A stretch of 64,000 bases of DNA from Actinorugispora endophytica (GCF_004363075.1 NZ_SNYN01000002.1:124001-188000); one strand, 5' to 3'; numbered from the stretch's first letter, positions 42,403 to 53,055 are shown. The notes: generated from the letters alone by a model not told the origin. Numbers and translations: made by a program.

Positions 42403-43302
42403 ATGGACACGGAGAACCCGCTCGGTCAGTTCCTTCGCGCCCGCCGCGCGCTGCTCCGGCCCGAGGACCTCGGCATCCCGGCCGGGACCCGCCGCCGCGT
42501 GGCGGGACTGCGCCGCGAGGAGGTCGCGCAGCTCGCCGGGGTGAGCGCCGACTACTACGTGCGGCTGGAGCAGGGCCGCGAACGCAACCCCTCGGTCCAG
42601 GTGGTCGACGCGCTGGCCGAGGCGCTGAAGCTGGAGGAGGACGCGGTCACGCACCTGCACCGGCTCGCCCGCCCGACCCCCGGCAGGCGGCGCAGGCCCG
42701 CCCAGCGCGAGCGCGTCAGCCCCAACCTGCTGCGCATGATGGCGGCCTGGCCCGACACCCCCGCCGTGGTCCTGGGCCGCTGCCTGACCGTGCTGGCCGC
42801 CAACCCCCTCGGCGAGGCCCTGTTCGACGGCCACACCTACGGGGGCGACCTGGTCCGGCTGGTGTTCCTCGACCCGGACGCGCGCGACTTCTACCCCGAC
42901 TGGGACCGGGTGGCGGCCAACACCGTCGCCGGGCTGCGCGCGGCCGCAGGCGCCGACCACGACGACCCCCGCCTCGTCGAGGTGGTCGGGGAGCTGTCGA
43001 TCAGGAGCGAGACCTTCCGCCGGTTGTGGGCCCGCCACGACATCCGCCAGAAGACCCACGAGACCAAGCGCTTCCGCCACCCGCTGGTCGGCGAGCTGAC
43101 GCTGCACTACGAGACGCTGACCGTGAACAGCGCCCCCGGACAGCAGCTCGTCGTCTACCAGGCCGACCCGGGCAGCCCGTCCGAGGAGGCGCTGTCCCTG
43201 CTGGGCAGCCTCACCGCCGACGCGGCCCCGCCCCGCTCCCGGGAAACCACCCCGCAGACCCCGGCGCACCACCGGCCACCGCCGCACGAGCCCGGAGCCT
43301 GA
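42403..43302 (+). CDS. XRE regulator with MmyB-like ligand-binding domain
   Basis: The protein has 299 residues. The N-terminal HTH reads RVAGLRREEVAQLAGVSADYYVRLEQGRERNPSVQVVDALAEAL (about 31-75). The C-terminal MmyB-type domain includes AAWPDTPAVVLGRCLTVLAANPLGEALF, VRLVFLDPDARDFYPDWDRVA and TLHYETLTVNSAPGQQLVVYQADPGSPSE. The family often controls a divergent or adjacent oxidoreductase gene. Here its stop codon lies only 5 bp before CRISPR array 2, which may have displaced the former partner. Confidence 0.92.
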   Translation: MDTENPLGQFLRARRALLRPEDLGIPAGTRRRVAGLRREEVAQLAGVSADYYVRLEQGRERNPSVQVVDALAEALKLEEDAVTHLHRLARPTPGRRRRPAQRERVSPNLLRMMAAWPDTPAVVLGRCLTVLAANPLGEALFDGHTYGGDLVRLVFLDPDARDFYPDWDRVAANTVAGLRAAAGADHDDPRLVEVVGELSIRSETFRRLWARHDIRQKTHETKRFRHPLVGELTLHYETLTVNSAPGQQLVVYQADPGSPSEEALSLLGSLTADAAPPRSRETTPQTPAHHRPPPHEPGA

Positions 43303-43307
43303 TCCCC

Positions 43308-46300
43308 GCTGTTTTCCCCACGTGCGTGGGGCTTGGGTGCTGCCCAAAACACGAGGAGTAACACGTGCCGGTTCATCCCCACGTGCGTGGGGCTTGGCTA
43401 GGGGCGTTGACGACGTGCTCGACGAGTCCGGTTCATCCCCACGTGCGTGGGGCTTGGCAGCGGCCGGGCGGCGGCCTCCGCAGCGGCGGCGGTTCATCCC
43501 CACGTGCGTGGGGCTTGGCCGGCGAGCCCGTCGGCGTCGTCCGCGATCTTCGGTTCATCCCCACGTGCGTGGGGCTTGGGAATACGCCGGGGTCCAGTAC
43601 CTGGGCGCTGACGGTTCATCCCCACGTGCGTGGGGCTTGGGACAATCCAGCGCCGTGCCGCTTCCCTCGCCGCGGTTCATCCCCACGTGCGTGGGGCTTG
43701 GTCGGTGCCGACGATCGCGGTCACGAGCACTCCGGTTCATCCCCACGTGCGTGGGGATTGGAAACACCCGGCCTCGCGGATCGCGGCCGTCCGCGGTTCA
43801 TCCCCACGTGCGTGGGGCTTGGTCACAGCCTCTAGCCGTCCGGCGCTGTGTGCGCGGTTCATCCCCACGTGCGTGGGGCTTGGTAGAGAAGCGGGAAGAT
43901 GATTTTGATGACGACCGGTTCATCCCCACGTGCGTGGGGCTTGGTCCGCCGCTGGTGTCGAGCTGCCGCGCGAGCGCGGTTCATCCCCACGTGCGTGGGG
44001 CTTGGAGGTACCGGGGCAGGTCGCCGCCGCCGCTCTTCGGTTCATCCCCACGTGCGTGGGGCTTGGCCTGAGCCCTCGACGTCCCGACGCCGCTCCCGCG
44101 GTTCATCCCCACGTGCGTGGGGCTTGGGGATCGTCCACAGGTCCGGCCAGCCCGCGAAACGGTTCATCCCCACGTGCGTGGGGCTTGGGTCATCGAGATG
44201 TTCGCGGCCCGGGGCCGCCCCGGTTCATCCCCACGTGCGTGGGGCTTGGGCACGACGTCCGGAGCGGACCATGATCGGGACCGGTTCATCCCCACGTGCG
44301 TGGGGCTTGGGATGAGCGTGGCCGGGAGCGGAGTGTCGCGGGCGGTTCATCCCCACGTGCGTGGGGCTTGGGATCGACCGGGACGCGGTGGAGAGCGTGA
44401 TGGCGGTTCATCCCCACGTGCGTGGGGCTTGGGCCCACCGCGCGCTTCCGCCTTGAGCCGACGACGGTTCATCCCCACGTGCGTGGGGCTTGGGTGGGTT
44501 TTCCCCGCGGCCTGAGCCTGCCAGGCGGTTCATCCCCACGTGCGTGGGGCTTGGTGCGCCCAGGGCCAGCTGCGAGGGTCCGAGATCGGTTCATCCCCAC
44601 GTGCGTGGGGCTTGGATGATCTTGAGGATGCGGTCGATGGCCGCCAGCGGTTCATCCCCACGTGCGTGGGGCTTGGCTGGTCTTGAATCGGGGGTCGTCG
44701 GTGTAGGACGGTTCATCCCCACGTGCGTGGGGCTTGGTCGGCGGAGTCGAAGATCGCGGCGGGGATGACCGGTTCATCCCCACGTGCGTGGGGCTTGGTC
44801 AGGGGGTGGCTACTTCTGGACGCGCTTCGCCGGTTCATCCCCACGTGCGTGGGGCTTGGGCTACGGCGGCCGTCGGCGTCCCCGGGTACGCCGGTTCATC
44901 CCCACGTGCGTGGGGCTTGGGGGGCCGTTACTGGAGCCGGTGAGGGGCGGGCCGGTTCATCCCCACGTGCGTGGGGCTTGGAGGGTTTCGGACGTGAACC
45001 GGGTGATGACGGGCGGTTCATCCCCACGTGCGTGGGGCTTGGGTGGGTGCGGGTCACGGGAATGACGATCAGCCCGGTTCATCCCCACGTGCGTGGGGCT
45101 TGGTTGTCGTCGTAGTCGCGGAGCGGGAGCTTCATCGGTTCATCCCCACGTGCGTGGGGCTTGGACGACAACAGCGTCGACATGGGGGGGAGCACGCGGT
45201 TCATCCCCACGTGCGTGGGGCTTGGGTACGCGTCGTAGTTCCCGGAGTCGCGCGCCCAGGTTCATCCCCACGTGCGTGGGGCTTGGTCGGCGTGCAAAAC
45301 GACCGCCACCACAACCCCCTGGTTCATCCCCACGTGCGTGGGGCTTGGCGAAACCCGTTCTTCGTGGGTCTGCTGACGGGCGGTTCATCCCCACGTGCGT
45401 GGGGCTTGGCCCGGGCGTTCCCCAGCGGATACGGAGCGCGCCGGTTCATCCCCACGTGCGTGGGGCTTGGGGGCCCCCGCCCCCCGGGGTCAGGACGGAC
45501 CGCGGTTCATCCCCACGTGCGTGGGGCTTGGGGGATCGCCGCGTGGGACGGGGCGTGGGCCTGCGGTTCATCCCCACGTGCGTGGGGCTTGGGTGACGTT
45601 CGACCCGTTCGGCGAGCACGCCTGCGGTTCATCCCCACGTGCGTGGGGCTTGGTTCCCGGAGGAGCGTGGCGGCCTTGCGGAGTTCGGTTCATCCCCACG
45701 TGCGTGGGGCTTGGGCGCCCACCCGTCTCACCAACGGCGTCCCCGACGGTTCATCCCCACGTGCGTGGGGCTTGGACACAGTCCTGACGGTTCCCGCTGT
45801 ACGACGACGGTTCATCCCCACGTGCGTGGGGCTTGGCGGCGCTGCGCCACGACGTCCTGAGGACTGGTCGGTTCATCCCCACGTGCGTGGGGCTTGGGTG
45901 CCGACTCAGGATCGAGAACTGATGGACATCGGTTCATCCCCACGTGCGTGGGGCTTGGAACCTCACCGCCGTCCGCGAACGCGAGCTTGCCGGTTCATCC
46001 CCACGTGCGTGGGGCTTGGCTCCAGCCCTGCCAGACCCGAGTGCTGCCGTCCGGTTCATCCCCACGTGCGTGGGGCTTGGCGTGGAAGCGACCACGAACC
46101 TGACCCAATCCCCGGTTCATCCCCACGTGCGTGGGGCTTGGTCGGCGAGCTGCGTGGTCATGTCCGACACGGGCGGTTCATCCCCACGTGCGTGGGGCTT
46201 GGATGTTGTTGATGGTGCTGCGGGAGATCCCCGTCGGTTCATCCCCACGTGCGTGGGGCTTGGCGCACCTGGCGGCTCGGGGCGTCGCCGGTGATCGGTT

Positions 46301-47422
46301 CATCCCCACGTGCGTGGGGCTTGGCAGAACACGGTCTTGCCGGTCGCGGCGACAGGCGGTTCATCCCCACGTGCGTGGGGCTTGGGTTGGGTGTCTGTGA
46401 GACACCCCGCGGGGTGTCGGTTCATCCCCACGTGCGTGGGGCTTGGAATCGAGCGGGGCCGCCTGGCGCGGCCCCCGCCGGTTCATCCCCACGTGCGTGG
46501 GGCTTGGATCAGGCAGGGGCCGACCTCGTGGACGCGCATCGGTTCATCCCCACGTGCGTGGGGCTTGGCCCGCAGGCGACGACATGGCGCTGGAAGCGAG
46601 CGGTTCATCCCCACGTGCGTGGGGCTTGGCAACTGACCCGCGCACCAAAACTGGCCACCGCCGGTTCATCCCCACGTGCGTGGGGCTTGGTTCAGCGTCC
46701 TGGTTTCCGGGACCCTGAACGTCGGTTCATCCCCACGTGCGTGGGGCTTGGGGCCGACCGGATCACCCCGCGCCCCACGCCGTAGGTTCATCCCCACGTG
46801 CGTGGGGCTTGGCGGCCCAAGGTCATCGACGAGGACATGCTCACCGGTTCATCCCCACGTGCGTGGGGCTTGGAACCGCCCAAGACCCGCCTGCCAATAC
46901 CCGATCGGTTCATCCCCACGTGCGTGGGGCTTGGTGGTCATCGCCACCCGGCCCGCGAAGAAAACGCGGTTCATCCCCACGTGCGTGGGGCTTGGCGGCC
47001 GCGCCCAGGCCGGACCATGCCGACGGGCGGTTCATCCCCACGTGCGTGGGGCTTGGTCGGCGACCGCGCCGACCACCGCGACGCCAACCGGTTCATCCCC
47101 ACGTGCGTGGGGCTTGGTCGTGTTTGTGCAGGTCAGACACGACAAAGAACGGTTCATCCCCACGTGCGTGGGGCTTGGGGCGAGCGCGAGGAGTTTCCCG
47201 CCGGCCGCCCCGGTTCATCCCCACGTGCGTGGGGCTTGGAGAGGCCGCCGCCGCTCCGGCCCCGGCTCCGGCGGTTCATCCCCACGTGCGTGGGGCTTGG
47301 CGGCGGCGGTTGCCCTTCTTGGCCAGCGCCCACGGTTCATCCCCACGTGCGTGGGGCTTGGTCAGCCGGTCAGGCCGGCGGTCCGCTGGCGCGCGGTTCA
47401 TCCCCACGTGCGTGGGGCTTGG
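43308..47422 (-). CRISPR. CRISPR array 2, type I-E-like, 68 repeats, crRNA sense on the minus strand
   Basis: Written on the + strand the repeat is CGGTTCATCCCCACG followed by TGCGTGGGGCTTGG; its reverse complement is the 29-nt CCAAGCCCC... repeat ending GATGAACCG, so crRNAs read on the minus strand. Sixty-eight repeats occur at period 61, with two 60-nt units, one 62-nt unit and 67 spacers. The leftmost repeat (43308-43336) is degenerate over its outer 8 nt, marking the old distal end. The leader would be expected on the right, at 47423, but array 3 starts there. Two adjacent spacers (46386-46417 and 46447-46478) are strong hairpins. The array abuts the XRE gene on its left. Confidence 0.97.
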
Positions 47423-47455
47423 TACGCCGGGGTCCAGTACCTGGGCGCTGACGGT
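47423..47455. other. Junction spacer where two opposed CRISPR arrays are fused
   Basis: These 33 nt separate the last reverse-oriented repeat of array 2 (47394-47422) from the first forward repeat of array 3 (47456-47484). They are identical to 43583-43615 inside array 2, where the match covers a spacer minus its first three bases plus the first four bases (CGGT) of the next repeat. There is no leader, promoter-like or A/T-rich sequence here. Confidence 0.9.
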
Positions 47456-50400
47456 CCGAGCCCCACGCACGTGGGGATGAACCGAGCGGCCTGATCAACC
47501 TGATGCTGTCCGAGCTCCGAGCCCCACGCACGTGGGGATGAACCGCCCACCAACATCACCATCACCACCGAGGGCAGCCGAGCCCCACGCACGTGGGGAT
47601 GAACCGGACGCGATGCGCCGCACCGAGCAGGCCGTCGGCCGAGCCCCACGCACGTGGGGATGAACCGGTTTCCCACTGTGCGCCGGTGTACAGCACCAGC
47701 CGAGCCCCACGCACGTGGGGATGAACCGGCGCGGCGTCCGACCAGTTCTCGATCCCATCCCCGAGCCCCACGCACGTGGGGATGAACCGGACGACGCCCG
47801 CCTCACCCAGGCGGTCAACGCCCGAGCCCCACGCACGTGGGGATGAACCGCGGCCGGGTCGGTGACCATCGGGTCGACGGCGCCGAGCCCCACGCACGTG
47901 GGGATGAACCGCTGGCTTTCGTCGCGGACTGCAGGGCGAACGTCCGAGCCCCACGCACGTGGGGATGAACCGGTTCGACCCGCAAGGAGACCCTGCCTGC
48001 TGACCCGAGCCCCACGCACGTGGGGATGAACCGCCCGCCTCGACCGTGATGGTCGGGGCGGGCTTCCGAGCCCCACGCACGTGGGGATGAACCGTGGCTG
48101 CGCAGGCTGCCCCAGGTCTTGGAGGCCCGAGCCCCACGCACGTGGGGATGAACCGTCGGCGTAGTACCTCATGTAGCCCCCACCCGGCCGAGCCCCACGC
48201 ACGTGGGGATGAACCGAGCACCGTGTCCACCAAACACATACACATCGACCGAGCCCCACGCACGTGGGGATGAACCGGCCGCCAAGGAACGCCGCCGCCT
48301 GGCGGCCGACCGAGCCCCACGCACGTGGGGATGAACCGGATGGCGAGGCCGGCTGCCGCTGCTGCGGTGACCGAGCCCCACGCACGTGGGGATGAACCGT
48401 ACCTGCTCGGGGCCACCCCCGCTGAGGCCGCCCGAGCCCCACGCACGTGGGGATGAACCGGGAACAAACCGAACCCCCAGGATCACACACCACCGAGCCC
48501 CACGCACGTGGGGATGAACCGCCGCGAGATGGGCATGTACCGGGTCGGCGTCGCCGAGCCCCACGCACGTGGGGATGAACCGGCGCGGCAGGCGGAGTTG
48601 GACGCGTTGCCGGGCCGAGCCCCACGCACGTGGGGATGAACCGATCACCACCCCCGACCTGCTCGCCACCCTCGCCGAGCCCCACGCACGTGGGGATGAA
48701 CCGAGCTCGGATGCCACCGGCCTGGTCGGGTGCCGCCGAGCCCCACGCACGTGGGGATGAACCGGCCGCCACACCCTCGGCTCCCGGGACGCCCCCCCCC
48801 GAGCCCCACGCACGTGGGGATGAACCGATTTTCGCGGTCGGGGTGGGGTCCCCGCGTCCCCGAGCCCCACGCACGTGGGGATGAACCTGCGGGGATCTTG
48901 ACCTTCGCGCCGAACTCGACCGAGCCCCACGCACGTGGGGATGAACCGTCGCTTCGTGGCGCGAGCACGGCGGCCAGCAGCCGAGCCCCACGCACGTGGG
49001 GATGAACCGCGCAGGTGCCGGTACAGACCGTCGTCGTGGGCACGAGCCCCACGCACGTGGGGATGAACCGCGCAGGTGCCGGTACAGACCGTCGTCGTGG
49101 GCCCGAGCCCCACGCACGTGGGGATGAACCGGCCGGCGACGGGCTCGGCCGCGGTCTTGCCGACCGAGCCCCACGCACGTGGGGATGAACCGCGTGCGGC
49201 GACGACTGGCGCGCGGACGAAGCGCCGAGCCCCACGCACGTGGGGATGAACCGGGGGTGATCATCCATGACCGGCTCTTCACCAGCCGAGCCCCACGCAC
49301 GTGGGGATGAACCTGCATAGAGTGCCCTTGACTTTAGATGTAGGGCCCGAGCCCCACGCACGTGGGGATGAACCGGTACTGATGGGGGGTTGTGTCCGCG
49401 TGCTCCTCCGAGCCCCACGCACGTGGGGATGAACCGCACAGTCCAGACATTCACCGTGGCCCGGGGCCCCGAGCCCCACGCACGTGGGGATGAACCGAAC
49501 ATCGACAAGGAGACCGACTCACAGTGAGACCGAGCCCCACGCACGTGGGGATGAACCGCCGCACAGCTCGTGGACATCGAGGAGCTGGTCCCGAGCCCCA
49601 CGCACGTGGGGATGAACCGGCCACCGGGTTCTCCCGCGCCTCCTCAATGGCCCGAGCCCCACGCACGTGGGGATGAACCGGCATGGAAAAGACCACCGCC
49701 AGTGTGCAGGAGCCGAGCCCCACGCACGTGGGGATGAACCGGCCCGGCCGTTCGGCCGGGCCTTCGTCGTGTCCCGAGCCCCACGCACGTGGGGATGAAC
49801 CGGTCTCGTCCTCCTCGACGATCTCGGCGTCCACCCGAGCCCCACGCACGTGGGGATGAACCCAGGCACGCCGCACCGTAGTAGGCGTTGCCCGCCCGAG
49901 CCCCACGCACGTGGGGATGAACCGCGGCCGGGTCGGTGACCACCGGGTCGACGGTGCCGAGCCCCACGCACGTGGGGATGAACCGAACCCGCCGCATGGG
50001 TGCGGCCACCCCTGGCCCCGAGCCCCACGCACGTGGGGATGAACCGTCGACCGCCACGCCAATGAGACGTGGATCACGCCGAGCCCCACGCGCGTGGGGA
50101 TGAACCGGGGCCGGGGTCCTCTGAGAGGGTCACGGTTGCCCGAGCCCCACGCACGTGGGGATGAACCGACATCTCCGTCTACCCCCGCGTCCCACAGCGC
50201 CCGAGCCCCACGCACGTGGGGATGAACCGGACTGGCCGAACGCCCCCCGCCTGGGGCCGTACCGAGCCCCACGCACGTGGGGATGAACCGCCGCCCCGCG
50301 ACGAACTCTCCTGAGGGCAGGACCGAGCCCCACGCACGTGGGGATGAACCGAACCGACTACCCCCCACGTTTCTTCTCAGCCACCGAGCCCCACGCACGT

Positions 50401-50900
50401 GGGGATGAACCGCAGTACGGACCGAACCCGGTGGGTTCGGGGCGCCGAGCCCCACGCACGTGGGGATGAACCGGAGACCCCGCACCCGGATCCGGCGGTG
50501 CTGGACCGAGCCCCACGCACGTGGGGATGAACCGGTGAATCGTGGCGTTGAGCCCTGGGACTGCTCCCGAGCCCCACGCACGTGGGGATGAACCGCGAAC
50601 GCGACCTCCTCCGAGACCTCAACACGGCCGAGCCCCACGCACGTGGGGATGAACCCGCGGTTGGGACGCCCACTCACCCCCGCCGAACCCGAGCCCCACG
50701 CACGTGGGGATGAACCGGAGTCCGTCCGCGACACCACCCTCCGCGTCCTCCGAGCCCCACGCACGTGGGGATGAACCGTCGACGGGGCCAAGCTCCGCAC
50801 CCGCCGCGAACCGAGCCCCACGCACGTGGGGATGAACCGCCACTGGAGTAGACGCGCCGCCCACACAGCGACCGAGCCCCACGCACGTGGGGATGAGTCG
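47456..50900 (+). CRISPR. CRISPR array 3, type I-E-like, 57 contiguous repeats
   Basis: The 29-nt repeat begins CCGAGCCCCACGCACG and ends GATGAACCG, at period 61 with 32-nt spacers and crRNA sense on the + strand. Fifty-seven repeats run to 50900; the last ends GATGAGTCG. A 58th, decayed repeat lies beyond an inserted element at 51310. The spacer at 49010-49041 is repeated exactly at 49071-49102. The spacers at 47851-47882 and 49925-49956 differ at only two positions. The spacer at 49742-49773 is a perfect GCCCGGCC/GGCCGGGC hairpin. No leader precedes the first repeat. Confidence 0.97.
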
Positions 50901-50907
50901 CTGCGGT

Positions 50908-51286
50908 TATGGAGTTTCCGCCGCCGGGAGTTCGCTGGCCGGATCGTCGGGGTGTTCTCGTGCGCGGGGCGGTGACGGCGCGGTGACGGGGCGGCGACGG
51001 CGGGTGGCGACGGCGAGTGGGGCTGGAAGCCCGCGTGTCTCCGCCGGATGTCCGTGACGCGGCGGTTCGAGGGCCGGTTCCGCTCCCACTCGGAATGATC
51101 TTGGGCTTTCCGCCCTTCCAAGCCCCGAAACGGGCAGAAAGCCCAAGACCGCCAACGAAACCCTCACGCAACGGACACTACGGGCGCGACCTCGATCCCC
51201 GCCCGCCGTCGTTGCCTGCCGTAACAGGTCCCGAGTGGACCCTGATCCGACAGAGCCCGAAACACCTCCGTGCCGGAGGTTCTCTA
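50908..51286 (+). mobile_element. MITE-like element inserted in the last spacer of CRISPR array 3
   Basis: This 379-bp non-coding copy is bounded by TA at 50908-50909 and 51285-51286. Its ends TATGGAGTTTCCGCCG and CCGGAGGTTCTCTA are imperfect inverted repeats. The central hairpin is GGGCTTTCCGCCCTTCC against GGGCAGAAAGCCC (about 51103-51143). The orientation is the same as in array 1. Joining 50901-50907, one TA and 51287-51309 rebuilds a 32-nt spacer, as for the array 1 insertion. Confidence 0.85.
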
Positions 51287-51309
51287 ACCGCGCGTAGTAC
51301 TCCGAGGCG

Positions 51310-51338
51310 CCGGGCCCCACGCACGTGGGGCTCACTCC
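51310..51338 (+). repeat. Orphan terminal repeat of CRISPR array 3
   Basis: CCGGGCCCCACGCACG then TGGGGCTCACTCC: the stem is intact but the 3' handle (GATGAACCG) has become CTCACTCC. It overlaps the last seven bases of the reverse-strand gene ending at 51332, so that gene's stop codon lies in the repeat. Confidence 0.85.
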
Positions 51339-51664
51339 CGGGCTCCTCGTGGCCGAGGGGGGAGCAGGGAGGTGCGGGCGGCGCGGGCGGAGGCGTCCAG
51401 GAGTTCGGCGATGCGCCGGGCCGCAGCGGGCTCACTGCCGACCGGGACGAGGGAGAAAGGGGCGTCCACCCCGGCGGGGGGTTCGATGACCCAGTGCGGG
51501 TCGCCGGACGTGGCGGCCAGCCGCACGGTCACCGCGTGGCCGAAGCGGGTCACGGTGAGGACGTCCCGTGAGGCCGCCAGGCGCAGTCCTTTCCGAGAGC
51601 ACGCCAGGTGCAGCCGGTTCAGGCGCCGCATCGCCTCGTTGGGGGGTTTGCGGTCTCCGACCAC
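51332..51664 (-). CDS. Small hypothetical protein downstream of the endonuclease-like gene
   Basis: The protein has 110 residues and starts with GTG at 51664, 3 nt after the upstream gene's stop, so it is translationally linked. It reads as a folded domain (RRLNRLHLACSRKGLRLAASRDVLTVTRFGHAVTVRLAATSGDPHWVIEPP) with no motif I recognise. The stop codon falls within the decayed CRISPR repeat at 51310-51338; the natural C-terminus may have been altered when the array reached this point. Confidence 0.6.
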   Translation of the reverse strand: MVGDRKPPNEAMRRLNRLHLACSRKGLRLAASRDVLTVTRFGHAVTVRLAATSGDPHWVIEPPAGVDAPFSLVPVGSEPAAARRIAELLDASARAARTSLLPPRPRGARE

Positions 51665-51667
51665 CGG

Positions 51668-52828
51668 TCACCCCGCGCGGCCGTCGGCCCGGACGGTGAT
51701 CTGGTTGGGGTCGAGGTCGACGCTGATCAGGTGGTGGTCGCTGGCGTCGTGCGGAATACGGCGGTAGGCGGCGAGCGCGGGGACCAGGGGCGGGGTGACC
51801 CACGCCTGGTCGGTTCTGATCCCGCCCCCGGCGGTGGGCGCGGTCAGCGAGGCGTCGCCCGTGACCTGGGCCAGGTGCGCGGCGGCGTCGGTCATCCGCG
51901 CGAGGACGAGCTTCCGGGCCAGGGACCGGTCGGGCACGATGGAGCCGTCGGGGCCGAAGCGCCACCGCGCCGCCACGCTCAGCGGTGACCGGGTCGTGTG
52001 GTCGGGGGCCGGGTCGTCGAGGGTCTGGTGGTTGAAGTCGCCCATCACCACGCCCAGGCCGCCGTACCGGTAGGCGCGCGAGACCGCCAGCAGGGCCTCC
52101 TGGGTGGCGGCCTCGATCGAGGCGACCTGGAGGTGCACGCCGGCCACGGTCAGGGGGGCGTCGCCGCCGAAGTCGAACACGGCCACGCCGAGGCCGTTGT
52201 ACAGCTCGGTGGAGTTCGCGCTCTCCCACTGGCGCATCCGGATCCCACCGGGCCGGTGCCGGTACATCAGCAGGGTGCCGCCGCGGCTGCGCGCGGGCGG
52301 CACCCATCCGGCCACCCGCATTCCCAGGTCGCGCTCGGCGCGGAAGAGCTGCTGGTAGTTGTGCGAGGTCCAGCCGTGGAGTTCCTGAAGGCACAGGATG
52401 TCGGGGTTCTCGGCGCGGATGGCCTCGGCCACGGCGGGCCACCGGTCCTGCGGGACGCCTTCGGGGGTCTGCGTGGCCCCGTGTAAGAGGTTCTGACTGG
52501 TCAGGCGCATGTATCGGCTCCTCGTTCGTTGGGGGTCGGTGTGGTTGAGCAGGGTGCGCAGCCGGTGGCTCAGGTGCGTGAGCTGGGAGATCTGGGCGTG
52601 GACCCGGCGGGGGTCGGTGTCCGTGACGGTCGCGGGGGAGCGGACGGGAAGGTCGAGCAGGGCGTGGTAGGTCCCGGTCTCGGGGCGGTACTCGCATCGC
52701 CAGCCCGGATGCGACGCCTCGATGAGCAGCGCCCACTGGGATTGGGCGGAGCGATGGCGCACGGCTCCCCCCGAGCGTCGGTACTGCTTCCCAACGCGAT
52801 CACCGGCCCCACCCGAATCACCATTCAT
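51668..52828 (-). CDS. Endonuclease/exonuclease/phosphatase-family protein with a short N-terminal domain
   Basis: From ATG 52828 the protein has 386 residues. The C-terminal 280 residues are an EEP fold: SQNLLHG, ILCLQELHGW (metal-binding Glu), VAGVHLQV, VMGDFNHQ (GDFN) and a final HDASDHHLISVDL (SDH). The first 100 residues (ALLIEASHPGWRCEYRPETGTYHALLDL ...) form a separate small domain. ATG at 52510 with GAGGAG 7 nt upstream is a credible internal start that would yield the EEP domain alone. Possible activities are a nuclease, phosphodiesterase or phosphatase. It lies next to array 3, but nothing ties it to CRISPR function. Confidence 0.75.
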   Translation of the reverse strand: MNGDSGGAGDRVGKQYRRSGGAVRHRSAQSQWALLIEASHPGWRCEYRPETGTYHALLDLPVRSPATVTDTDPRRVHAQISQLTHLSHRLRTLLNHTDPQRTRSRYMRLTSQNLLHGATQTPEGVPQDRWPAVAEAIRAENPDILCLQELHGWTSHNYQQLFRAERDLGMRVAGWVPPARSRGGTLLMYRHRPGGIRMRQWESANSTELYNGLGVAVFDFGGDAPLTVAGVHLQVASIEAATQEALLAVSRAYRYGGLGVVMGDFNHQTLDDPAPDHTTRSPLSVAARWRFGPDGSIVPDRSLARKLVLARMTDAAAHLAQVTGDASLTAPTAGGGIRTDQAWVTPPLVPALAAYRRIPHDASDHHLISVDLDPNQITVRADGRAG

Positions 52829-53055
52829 CCAGGTCGCTGTCAGGAGTGACTGGTGGTAACCCTGTTCGGGCCGCAAAACCGGAATTACCGATTCGGGTTA
52901 CTCTGGGTTCGTTTCCCTGGTAGATACCTTGACGACTCGGCTGGGTGCTGGGCTATGGAAACCACCACCCCGTCACCATTTCTCAAGGAAGGTGGCTTTT
53001 GGTTGTCGGGTGGTGGCGGCTCTGTGGATTCTGGTCATCTCAAAGGCAGGCAGGT

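Noticed and set aside
43322-51121. Many overlapping open frames with SSPRAWGL / VHPHVRGA repeats in arrays 2 and 3
   Set aside because: The same artefact of CRISPR repeats on both strands, not genes.
51332-52828. Treating the endonuclease-like operon next to array 3 as a new CRISPR-associated nuclease
   Set aside because: The EEP family is common, no Cas neighbour exists, and adjacency to the trailer end of an array is weak evidence.
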